This document shows, piece after piece, positions 36,223 to 46,600 of a stretch of 64,000 nt of DNA (its first letter is position 1; every line of letters begins with the position of its first letter). The notes beneath the pieces were generated by a model. It ran no database searches, was not told where the DNA came from, and saw only the letters and a list, made by a program, of their open reading frames with translations. A program made the translations under genes and the position numbers. Source of the stretch: Liolophura sinensis (taxonomy: Eukaryota > Mollusca > Polyplacophora > Chitonida > Chitonidae); contig NC_088303.1 in NCBI RefSeq assembly GCF_032854445.1, forward strand, positions 21,955,501 through 22,019,500, written 5' to 3'.

Positions 36223-36986
36223 AGTGCTGCTGATTGCAGAATATATAGCAGCAAGATTTCTGTGAAAGAAGTCGAACACCATACGATAATGCTGGGGACT
36301 GTTTGAACTGAAGATGGGCTGTTACACAAGGTCATCGAAGAGCGCAAATTTAATGCTTTCAGATCACGCAAAGCGTCGTGTTTGTAAGAAAATCCTGTGG
36401 AATCCAAACAAGAACCATTGAAAATTCATTAATAAGTGTTTATTCGAGCAGACCTATTTCCTTCTTGTATGGAATTCATCCAAAGGCAAACATTTGCTCA
36501 GTGGGAAATGTCTGTCCATTTCAGTCCGCATAGTCCGCTTGAGAAGATCTATGTGTTGGAGGAATACCATATTTTTGTGTACTTAAGAAAGCATAATCCT
36601 TACTACTGAACATATCAATCTGAAAGACAAACTCTAATGACGCGTTATGATTTCTCTCTCAGTACGGATTCTGTACGTAATATCAATAACCCAAAAGCAC
36701 CTGTGGTAAGATTTCTGTACACAAATGTTAATCATTTTACCTCTCATGTCAGTCTAATTGATCTTGTTTGAGTAACGGAATATAACATTGCATGTGATAA
36801 AAAAAATATATGCTTGCTGATTGAGTGCGGATCTGTTTGTCATGTCGCTCTATGCAAAGATTTAACACAACTTTTCTGTTTCTATAGGAGGAAACTTACC
36901 AACTATTTTACGCGAGACAGATAATATTCTTTTAAGGCATCTTCTTTTGTCATTGTCCATAAGACTGAATACATGTTCTTACAAAG

Positions 36987-37075
36987 GTTGCCCATCATAA
37001 TGCTGACCACCATCGAATAAGTGAAATATCACTGAGAACGGCGTAGGACATCAATCAAATAAATAAATAAATACA
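36987..37075 (+). repeat. SINE-A copy, 3' end
   Basis: CATCATAATGCTGACCACCA, TCGAATAAGTGAAATATCAC and AACGGCGTAGGACATCAATC are followed by an AAATAAATAAATAAA tail. The 5' part is missing. The sequence on either side (36,223-36,986 and 37,076-37,770) shows no gene. Confidence 0.85.
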
Positions 37076-37768
37076 AGGATAGCGTTAGCTAGTTTTTTAT
37101 AATTGGTATCTCGTTGGACGTTTATCCAGTTGAATTATTTTAGATTCCTCATTTTTGTTATTGGTGCCGAGAGTGATGTTATAAAAACGAGTTTTAATGA
37201 ATGAACTTATTTCGACTTTGAACAGTTTATGCTGAAATTACTCATTTTAACGAAAATAATAATTAGCAAATTAGTGAACGATATGGCCAAGTGTTACATG
37301 GTGCAGTCCTACGCGGATTTTTTAACGCTTCTGTAGCTTATATAGACATTTCATGTTTTTCAGCATAGTTTTTGAAATATAGAATACTAGTCGGTGAATA
37401 AATAGATATCTTTCTTTTGAAAGTGGCTGAACGTAGTGAAAAAACATCTATTGATTAGTTTTTATTGATAAATATGCAGAAGCAATTTATAGACCCATAG
37501 TTGATTTTTACGTGTCAGTTTGTTTGCATTACTCACTCTGAATCCATTGATTTGTCGTTCAAACTGTTTAATATGAGATGATTAATTGCTATTATTTTTG
37601 ACAAATAAGTTAAATATTCTAGCGATGAACCCGATTAATTATTAATTGTTTGACTAATTGCACCTGGGCTCATCAATGTGAACAGGAAAGTGATGGACAG
37701 TTTGAACAATCGAGTACATGGAAGCCGCCTGAAGTGTTAATATTGATTACTAATGCTACTACTACTGT

Positions 37769-37769
37769 T

Positions 37770-37805
<36 letters not shown>

Positions 37806-37810
37806 TTCAT

Positions 37811-37893
<83 letters not shown>

Positions 37894-38092
37894 TTTGATT
37901 GGTGCTTTACGCTGTACTCAAGAATATTTCACTTATGCGACGGCGGCCAACATTATGGTGGGCGGAAACCTTGCAAAACCCGAGAGAAACAAACGACCAT
38001 CCGCAGTTTGCTACAGGACCTTTGCACGTGCGTCCGGAGAGGAAGCCAGCATGAGCTGGACTTAAACTCACAGCGACCGCATTGGTGAGAGG
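37769..38092 (-). repeat. SINE-A copy with expanded (TTTA)n tail
   Basis: About 125 bp of uninterrupted TTTA repeat (37,769-37,895, one TTCA) joins the SINE-A 3' end (TTTGATTGGTGCTTTACGCT, GTACTCAAGAATATTTCACT). The body extends to CAGCATGAGCTGGACTTAAA and CACAGCGACCGCATTGGTGA. The microsatellite grew from the SINE tail. A short (ATT)n tract follows at 38,092-38,123. Confidence 0.95.
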
Positions 38093-38439
38093 CTATTATT
38101 ATTATTATCATTATTATTATTTATTCAAGATGCACTTGTTACAACAGTGCGTGGACATCTTGAATCTCGACATTCATTCATGTAGAATTCACACTCCAGC
38201 AACATCAAATTCACAACAAAAGAAAACGTTTGTGTTCCGTATCCACGATTCAATCTGCAAAGATCGATTGTCTGATGATGCTTTTTGTTCGTTTTTTATC
38301 CGTAACGTCTGGTTTTAAGCATCAATGGTATTGATTGTCGGCATTTTCTTGATGCTGTTCAATTTTGTGTTTACCGTGCGTGTTTGCTGCGCATCGCGGC
38401 TTCCCTGTGTGCGACACTGTACCTACCTTGGAGACGGCC

Positions 38440-38660
38440 TAGGGGGCGGGACGGCACGGCGATTTGGATTTTACCACCGGTGCTTTATGTTAGCCCTGTG
38501 CCGATGACGGGCAGCCGAACTACAGAATAACCCGGAAAAGATGGGAAACGGCTTCCGCTGATATGACCACAAATTACAAGGCCTTCAGGGTATCGGCATC
38601 AGATCAGACAGCGACGCCCAGAATTAGAACAAGTCTTTAACAGGGCACATGTAAAGTTTG
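38440..38660 (+). promoter_or_regulatory. Candidate promoter and 5' exon upstream of the guanylyl cyclase gene
   Basis: GC-rich, CpG-containing DNA with an Sp1-type GGGGCGGGAC (38,450) stands out from the AT-rich surroundings. It ends in a strong splice donor (TTTG|GTAAGTAC, exon end 38,660). The donor is phase-compatible with the first visible guanylyl cyclase exon at 43,683, in the frame reading ...RAHVKF. That frame has a stop about 30 codons upstream and no Met after it, so the segment would be a non-initiating exon or 5' UTR with a different start. The link is inference. Confidence 0.25.
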
Positions 38661-38957
38661 GTAAGTACATGTACAGGTTTACAATGTTACATTTCATGTA
38701 AAATTCTATATTTTTGTGTTTGATAATATTTTTTAATTTATATACTACCAATTGCATAATAATTAACCAGTTACATCTTTTTGAATTTAATCATTATATA
38801 TTGGCACACCAGCCTACTGAGATTGCCGAGAAAATCAGTCACGAAAGGATATGTATATAGCGTCAAGAAATGTCAAGTCTGAACTGCAGCTGTTCAAGAT
38901 AATATCACAGCGATGCTTGATTAATGAGGGTGGATGGGTTTAACGGCGAGGTAACTG

Positions 38958-39140
38958 AATTTCCTGGGAAAGGACAGAGGAAACCGAGAAGTGTCCCAGG
39001 TAAACGGCATAGGAAATCGGGTAGTCTGTAGAAACGACAGGAGAAACAGGTTAGTGTCAGGGTAAAACATTTGAGGACACCGGGTAGAGTTCGGGGAGAG
39101 TAAACGGTGGAGGAAACCGGGTAGAGTCCGGGAAAAACCA
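38958..39140. repeat. Degenerate tandem repeat, 30-37-bp units, SINE-A-core-like
   Basis: Five degenerate units each contain a GAGGAAACCGGGTAGAGTCC-like stretch followed by GGGTAAAC or similar. The unit resembles the GGAGGAAACCGGGCAGAGCC core of SINE-A on its minus strand. The right-most unit (39,112-39,137) is closest to the SINE. Confidence 0.55.
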
Positions 39141-39285
39141 CCAAATACCTTGTACTTCTAGGTGTCACCACGCAAGCACAGCCGGATCCATTTGAAATCT
39201 GACCACCGGAAGTCATTACGGTCTCATCCATATTTTATCACAGGTTCATATCGATCGATATCTGATTATTAAGCAGAAAGTAGAG

Positions 39286-39385
39286 ATTTATTTGATTGAC
39301 CGGCTCGTGTTTAATGTCGTGTTCAAGAATGTTACATGACAGCAGTTAAGTTTATGAGTGAAGGAAACCGATGTGTACGTAGTAA
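39286..39385 (-). repeat. SINE-A fragment, strongly decayed
   Basis: TTTATTTGATTGACCGGCTC, AATGTCGTGTTCAAGAATGT and GTGAAGGAAACCGATGTG retain the order of the SINE-A 3' half in reverse complement. Confidence 0.55.
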
Positions 39386-39487
39386 TCCACTGACTTTAGC
39401 CACTCACTTGTGACACCTGTTAACTTAAAAACACAGCCGAAGCAGTGAGAGCTGCACTGTGTTTAGGAGTTTATTTTATACTGTTTA

Positions 39488-39828
39488 TGTATGTATATGT
39501 ATGCTTGAGGCTTAACGTCGTGCTCAACAATTTTTCAGTCATAAGACAACGATGAGTTATTAGGTGTGTGTACATATATTGTATTTTCTAGTGAGCCTAT
39601 GCTGGACAAGGTGATGCCGCCATGCCGAAGACACTATACATGACACTCCGCCGGGTCACATTATACTGACACTGGGTCAACCAGTTTAATCTCTCAGTAC
39701 TGAACGCCAAGCGGTGCAGAAGCAAGAACAATTTTAGAGTCTTTGGTATGACCTGAACAGGGTTTGATCCCAGGTCACCCGACTTCGAGGCTGAGGCTCT
39801 AATCCCATAGGCCACCAAAGCGATCTAT
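39488..39828 (-). repeat. SINE-B copy, near full length
   Basis: On the minus strand: the head CTTTGGTGGCCTATGGGATT, a box-B-like CTGGGATCAAACCCTGTTCA and the body CGCTTGGCGTTCAGTACTGA. These are followed by GACCCAGTGTCAGTATAATG and the 3' end CTGAAAAATTGTTGAGCACG with ACGTTAAGCCTCAAGCATAC. This copy shows the family layout most completely. Confidence 0.85.
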
Positions 39829-39829
39829 T

Positions 39830-41040
39830 TAATATTGTTATATTTATTATACTATATATGTTGTAATAAAGTAAAGTAACCCTTTAATTTGTCTTTTGTA
39901 AATTCATCAAGCAGTTTTTTCCCCTCATTTGACGATGTATGAGTGGCTTAGAACCTGCAAATATTCTATATGCTGCCTGGTAAATTAAACGTTTTGAGGT
40001 TGCAGAAGATTGCTGTTCGTTAATTTACACAGGTTTCCTGTTGACATCCTATAGTTCTGAGTGTAACAAGTTTAAACTATTAAAAAAAATCTCACACAAA
40101 GGCATTTCCATAGAGTCCTTTGTTTTATGTTTTGAAGTTTAGCTTGAATATCTAGTTCAAGTAACACTGACTTGTCACAGCAATATGTGTCTGTCCCGAT
40201 GAGATGAATGTGAAAGCAAATCTCACGCCATTATTGGGCTTTTGTCTTCCCCTTAGGACACATTAAAGAAAACAATGATCATAATATGCGAACAATCTCC
40301 TCTGCTCTACGCAGTTTGTTGAGCTGTGCTATATTTGTAGCGTGTATTGATTTAAGGGACTGACCTTTTTTGACTGTGGGCGTTTGAAATGGAGATGATA
40401 TGGAGTGGGAAAAAAACGAAAACGGAAAGAAGTAAAAGTCAAAAAGACTTGCAATGCTTGTCATTATGTATGTCATGACTACTTATGGATCCGAGTCTGT
40501 CTCAGAACAGGTTCCAGGGTAGCTTGGAAAGGAACATGACAGTGACTTTGTAAGGATGGCAAACTGGTCGAAATGATTCTCTCGTAAAAGTTCTCAAGTG
40601 ACAGCAGCCTCTCAATGACTCAAGTTTTACAAGGCCTCGTTATGTATGGCTTTGTCATCCACAGGAAGCCAGCGTTTATCAAAACAGATGCAACTATTAA
40701 GTTGCCCGGAAGTACTCAGAACGGCTTGATACTTGATTGTCTCATTTGTCCCAAAGTGTCTTTTTACGTGATGAAGCAGAGCCACTGCTATCTCATTGCT
40801 AAACCATTATTTGGAACTAATGGTTTTTCTCCAGCCTGAGGAAAGAATCGTTTGACAAAGATCTTTCCCACGTTCAGCCTAAATGACTCGGAGGTCACGA
40901 GAAAATTGACTTTGCGGAAAGATCTCCTGTGCTGCGCTCAATAATTAATAAAATATTTGGTTGCAACATGCCTCAAACGTTCAGTAGTAGATACGTATTT
41001 AGCTAGATTATACGTACACCAAAGGGTTATTCGTTAGAAA
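39830..41040. other. No gene recognised
   Basis: AT-rich sequence with no recognised coding or repeat content; the open frame at 40,615-40,839 has no known domain. Confidence 0.4.
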
Positions 41041-41042
41041 AG

Positions 41043-41394
41043 CAATTTAGCATAACTTCTTTCAGAGGCATTTAGAAATTGGGATGGTATAGATTACATC
41101 GTTATCAAACCATATGAACAGCTGTGGGTACCACCTACCGAGCCTACAATGACCTCATCCGATTAGACAGTGACCGCCTTAAACCCTGAAGCCATTAACC
41201 CTGAAGTTATTATCTATGTTACATTGTTGCCTGTTTTTGACACCACTCACTCTCTCACTGTATATATGTTGTCTTGTATCTCTGTATGTTCATATGGTTT
41301 GATAACGATGTAAGAACCTACATCGAAACGTCACCAACACAATAAATCCAGGAGTTGTTATCCATAAGTAATGCCTCTGTCAATTTAGCATAAC
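41043..41394. mobile_element. Small insertion with 27-bp internal inverted repeat and 14-bp flanking duplication (Penelope-like fragment?)
   Basis: CAATTTAGCATAAC occurs at 41,043-41,056 and 41,381-41,394 and looks like a target-site duplication. Just inside are CAGAGGCAT (41,063) and its inverse ATGCCTCTG (41,371-41,379). Within lies a perfect 27-bp inverted repeat (41,094-41,120 against 41,287-41,313) around a 166-bp loop. The right arm runs into a GATGTA...TACATC hairpin followed by GAAACGTC and then CAATAAATCC. That layout resembles the hammerhead-like ends of Penelope-like elements, although the core has substitutions. No protein is encoded. The insertion itself is well supported; the family is not. 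Confidence 0.6.
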
Positions 41395-41399
41395 ACTTT

Positions 41400-42388
41400 T
41401 TTGAATATTTGTACACATATCTGAAATATAATTAGGCCGTAACTATGTTGTTTTCCTGACTACATGCAGGATAGGATTTACTTATCATCCACATGATGAC
41501 TGATGCATTGAGACAAGAGTGCTTTATGCTTCGAACAAAGGAGCTCTTTTGGAAACTACTTTTAGCCTGTCCGCATTATATAGAAATTAAAATGTACCCC
41601 GGAAATTGATGTGAAAGCTGAGTTTAGTAACCAAATGTAAGCATTGTGCATCAATCCTTAATAGAAAAATGCGATGCTGCCATGATCATCTGAAACTTAA
41701 AGGGACACAGAATCGACGCTAATTGATTAACAGTGAAATCATCTGAATAAATCTGGTCAAAGCCTCACACCAGCCAGTCAGAAACGATTCCGTTTTCCTT
41801 TAATGGACAGATTATTTGGTTGATTGGTCGAGCTGATTTATTGACTGATAAATTGACCGAAAGGCTTACTCACTATAAGTCTGCATTATTACATTTACAT
41901 GAATAATTTTTTGGCATGTTGTGATGTAATTTATATGAAAACGTCTATTTACTAATTTCTTTGGGTGTATCTATTTCAGGTACTGTTTTGCTTTTGTTTT
42001 TATACATTTTTTCCGTTGAAAAATCTTAAGAGACATTTTAAGTAAATGCTCCAATAATAATTACCCCATCTTTATATCCTTGCTTTTAGTGAGTACCCTG
42101 TGCCATTTTACAAAATTAATCCCATTTCGTATCCCAATCACAGATTCTAAGTGAGGACGGACAAACTTTTGCCACGATGTCCTTCTTTTCCTGCAGAAAC
42201 AAAGTTCAAGGTGAGGAGAAATATTCTGACGAAAACTGTCCAATCGTTATTACAGCAAAATACGTTAATTTGGTGTGTCCAAGTTATTGGTGTCACGGTT
42301 ATGACATTCAACTCCATTTTGTACCACTGCGCCTAAGGGTGACCATGGGCTTAAGTATCAGACAATAGTTAGAAAATGATATAACTGC
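41400..42388. other. No gene recognised
   Basis: AT-rich sequence with short open frames only. Confidence 0.4.
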
Positions 42389-42398
42389 AATTAATATA

Positions 42399-42649
42399 GA
42401 GACCTCTGTGACTCAGTTGGTTAGCGCGATAGCGCACAGCAATGATCCAATTCGGTCGCTGTGAGTACAAGTCCAACTCATGCTGGTTGCCTGTCCAGCT
42501 GTACGTGGGAAGGTCTGTCAGCAACCTGCGGATGGTCGTGGGTTTCCCCCCGGCTCTGCCCGGTTTCCTTCCACCATAATGCTGGTCGCCGTAGTATAAG
42601 TGAAATATGCTTGAGTACGGCGTAAAACACGAATCAAATAAATAAAACT
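42399..42649 (+). repeat. SINE-A copy, full length, 10-bp target duplication
   Basis: A full element runs from the tRNA-like head (GACCTCTGTGACTCAGTTGG, box A TGACTCAGTTGGTTAGCGCG) through a box-B-like GTGAGTACAAGTCCAACTC. It continues with the core (ACCTGCGGATGGTCGTGGGT), ACCATAATGCTGGTCGCCG and GAGTACGGCGTAAAACACGA to an AAATAAATAAAA tail. It is flanked by AATTAATATA at 42,389-42,398 and 42,650-42,659. It serves as the reference copy for the family, about 250 bp. Confidence 0.95.
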
Positions 42650-42659
42650 AATTAATATA

Positions 42660-43405
42660 CAACTGATAATAGAAGTGATATCGACTGACAAGTTTCATGA
42701 GCATCTATCGGCCATATTTCATGAGTCATTCAATTTTCCAGCGTACTTTGCTTGTTTGGTGTTCCTAAAGGACTACCGTTATTTGCCAACTGGTGTTTTA
42801 CGTTGTTTTGGATCGAAATTGGTCTTGTGCTTATCGTCTTGTAAAGCCTCTTTATACGATTGTCCTACCCGACGGTTACATTCCATAGGAAAAGTGTGTC
42901 GAGTAACAGTTCTCTGGTTCTCTGGCTTCCATTATAACCAAACAAAGACATTTGCTTGGAATCAATCCTTTGATCAGTGAGGTCCCTTACTCGTGTCCAT
43001 CTGTGGCTTGTCCAGGTGTGGATTTACGCCAGGGCCCTGTTGTTCAAAACTGGCTTAAGACTTAATACCAGACTTAACTATAATTGAAGTCTTTAATATT
43101 TGGAACCCCAGAAAAACTGTGTAGTAGTATATTAAATATGAACTAAAGCTGTATCTGTTTTTACGTAGATTTTACAGAACTGCATTGGCTGCTGAGTTTG
43201 GCTAAAATTTTATACAGAAAATATCACTAAATAATTGTATTAGCTAACACGCTTCTGAACAGCTGAGCCCAGAAGTTTTGTTTGGCATCAAGCGAGGAAT
43301 AATGATATCTTTTAACACAACTCCCCCCGTCTCACTGCGGCGTTAACACACGTTCATTATATATTCATAACTACAAGATCATCAGGCTTATCCGTAAACT
43401 AGCTA
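42660..43405. other. No gene recognised
   Basis: The sequence between two SINE-A copies shows no supported feature; the 101-codon open frame at 42,675 has no known domain. Confidence 0.4.
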
Positions 43406-43406
43406 G

Positions 43407-43575
43407 GCCAGTTGGGAAGACGTACAGCATCCTGCGGATGATCCTGGGTTTCCCTGGGCACTGACCGGTTTCCTTACACGATAATGCAGATCACCATCGT
43501 GAAATATTCTTGAGTATGGTGTAAACACGAATTTAATGAATAAATAAATAAATGAATAAATAAATAAATAAGCCA
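43407..43575 (+). repeat. SINE-A copy, 5'-truncated, long tail
   Basis: CAGTTGGGAAGACGTACAGC, ATCCTGCGGATGATCCTGGG and GAAATATTCTTGAGTATGGT are followed by about 45 bp of imperfect (AATA)n. It lies about 110 bp upstream of the first visible guanylyl cyclase exon. Confidence 0.9.
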
Positions 43576-43682
43576 ATTGCAGGTTTGACTGCATGCAATT
43601 CTCACAACGTTCCATTCACTCTTCAATCTGTTTGGATTTTTGAATGTCTATTGGTTAATTCATGTGTTCATTTTGTTAACAG

Positions 43683-46600
43683 ATTTCACGCCCTCTAAAA
43701 AAGCAACGCTCAGCCAAGTGTCACTTGCGGATGTGTCAACAGCATCTGCAGTTGTAGGATTTTGTCACGCTGACCCCCTGTCCAAAGCGGGGAAGAGAAG
43801 GCAGCTGATGCGCATGACCTTTCTTATCTTTATCCCGATCGCTGGTGTAATTGCATTTGCGTCCATTCAGTTGAATGACACCATCGTGCAAGAAAGGCTT
43901 TTGTACGACATCCACACAAAATTGAGCGAATGCCAGTTTGTTGGGGATTTGATCCACGCACTACAATTAGAAAGGGCCGAGTTCGTGTACTTTTACGGCA
44001 GTCAGAAAAATGTGTCAGATGACAACCTCCAGTCGAGTTACAACTACACGAACAAGGTTTTGTCCAGAATTGAAAACATCGTGGCATGTGGGACAAACTC
44101 CTCTGGGAGAAAAACGATTGATTTGCAAAAAGATCTTTTAACTTTTCGAAGCCAGGTGGACTCTAACTTATCCAACGTCTCACAACGTGTCACGTTTTAT
44201 GACGAGATTAACAATGAGTTTCTTAACAATATTGCAGACGAAATAAAAGCGACAACAGTTGAGTCTCTGTGGAATTTGCTCTTAGCGTATAAAATGATAT
44301 TACGATCCAAGGAAAACTTCGGCATCACAATTGTCTCAGGGATCAAATACTTCATAGATGGCGACAACGACCAGCCTGATCATAATAAGTTTCTGTCTAA
44401 TTTGGCGCTTGGACAGGACCATTACGAGACGTTCCTCCAATACTCTTCACCTGTGAGTTACAGGTATGACGACATTATTAAAAATAACGATCGCTTGATA
44501 ACCCAGTGGGACCATCACATGACATCGATCGAGTCCCGGAATCTGTCTTCGGCTTCAAAGGAAATGGCTGACGATTTCTTTAATGTTTCTCTTCAGTATC
44601 TCGTTTTCTTACGGGACATAAAAGAAAGCATAAAATCCGTCATTGAAGACAGCATAGATGAAAACATTTCGGCTGCGAATGGCAGTCTGGTCGTCGCTGC
44701 TGTGATCTTTTTCTGCGTGGCTATCGTATCGTGTATCTTGTTTGCCATCAGCTACAGTCTCACGAAAAGTCTGCAGAACTATGCACGGGACGCCTCCATG
44801 AAGTCAAACGAATTAAAGAAGGAAAAGAAAAAATCCGACAGATTATTGTACCAGATGTTACCGAAAGAGGTCGCCTTGCAGTTGAAAATGCGGCGGAAGG
44901 TCACGGCTGAATACTTCGACAGTGTCACCATCTATTTCAGTGACATCGTCGGCTTCACCACTATTTCGGCCGCTAGCACGCCCATGGATGTCGTTGTTTT
45001 CCTCAACAAGCTTTACCAGTTTTTCGACGACTACATCGACCTGTACGAGCGTCTACAAGGTGGAGACGATCGGAGACGCTTATATGGTGGCCAGCGGCCT
45101 GCCACATCGCAACGGGAAGAATCACGCTATGGAAATTGCTCTACTCTCATTGTGTCTGCTCAAGGGGATCAACAGCTTTGTCATTCCGCACATGTCAGAC
45201 CGGAAATTAAAGTACGCATTGGCCTTCATACAGGTAAATCCCGCATTCCTTTGACAACATTTATATTTAGTATAAATTGCAAAGTGTTATGAATTCATAA
45301 GTTCTTTAAGATTTTAAAGTGAAGGTGTAATACTACGATAAGGTGAAGTTCCAAAAGATTCAAAAAATGGTTTTGTTATTGTAAAGCAAAATGTACTTCA
45401 AAATGTGAAATATATGGATTTTTAATATATATGTCGTTACACAATAATCAAATAAATACATAAATAAACACCTAATAATAATATAATATAATATAATATT
45501 ATTAAACAGCATTAAGCTTTAGTACCTTTTACAGTGTTAAGTTTTACGTGCATTGCCTGCTGGTCATCAAACTACATATTTATATTATGGTTAATATTAC
45601 AGCAATAAAAAATGTGTCCATAGTAGAATGATTGATAACATTGGCTTATTCCTTGACGGTCATTTGGGTTTTTCGACGTTTGTCTCGCGTGGTAACGCAA
45701 TGTGTATGGAATGCTTACACGCACAAGTACATTTAAGCTGAAATGTTTTCGGAAATTGAAATATCTCCTGTCAATTTGTCTAAAAAGAGTCTCCTGTAGA
45801 GTAACTTTTGATATCCACCCCTTGATACTTTCCAAATTCGGACACTCACGTGCCTATAGCTTAGAGATTTACATAAAACTTTACACACACTTCAGCAATC
45901 TATACGACAGACAATTAATAATCAGTTTACATTATGTTCACACTTTCCTAAATTAATGTTACATGTGAATTTTATAAGTGCCATGATTATAAAACACTAG
46001 TGCCTTTCAAAGTGTGTTCTTTGCCCACCTTTGTTGGTAAATTTATTCGCCATTCATGGTCCATTTATCATTCCTTATAAAACAATCAATGTTGTATATC
46101 CTACATATATACTGGAGGGTTGCTAAGCTTTTGTCTTCTTCTTGAGACTTCGCGAGAATTTATTTGGGTTCGTCATTTTATTGGGCTTTACCGCTCAGCT
46201 GGGTATTTCCACAACTTTGTGTTCAACCTTCGACCACAATTAGGTTTGCGATGTTTGTCTTCATCCTCGAATCTCATCAGGCTCCTCAACCGGTTTTTCT
46301 TGGTGCTTTTCACATATTTGGGTCCCTCGACTGTTGGCATTAGTCGTTGGATTCATTTTGGTTCCATGGTGTTTGGCGTGGTCTATTGTGCCCTGTTTGG
46401 TTCCTAAAGTAGCCATTGCCTTACTATTTCTTCTTATTATTATATTGTTTTCTCGCATAAACCAGAATTCTACTGGTGGACTACGCATCTCCCAGGCCTG
46501 GTCCCTTTGCATTGTTTTAATGTTATTATATGTTAAATGTGATGACAACACAGCATTTTGAGTAATTCTAGATCAGTGACGTCTAATAAATTTCACTTAA

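Noticed and set aside
35533-36407. Minus-strand open frames of 158-181 codons resembling a repetitive membrane protein
   Set aside because: Same reason: a 31-bp tandem array; the hydrophobic pattern is the translated unit.
37650-38088. Open frames with long LFIY repeats
   Set aside because: Translation of the (TTTA)n tract at a SINE tail.
41298-41330. Active hammerhead ribozyme
   Set aside because: The core reads TTGATAA instead of CTGATGA and the junction with the stem is off by a base, so activity is unlikely. It is kept only as a hint to element type.
43640-43682. Met at 43,640 as the cyclase start
   Set aside because: The 14 codons before 43,683 lie in a pyrimidine-rich stretch ending in TTGTTAACAG, a good acceptor. 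An upstream exon is more likely, though the alternative cannot be excluded.
46120-46551. Open frames of about 95 codons on both strands in the cyclase intron
   Set aside because: No recognisable domain and they overlap on opposite strands; treated as intronic noise.
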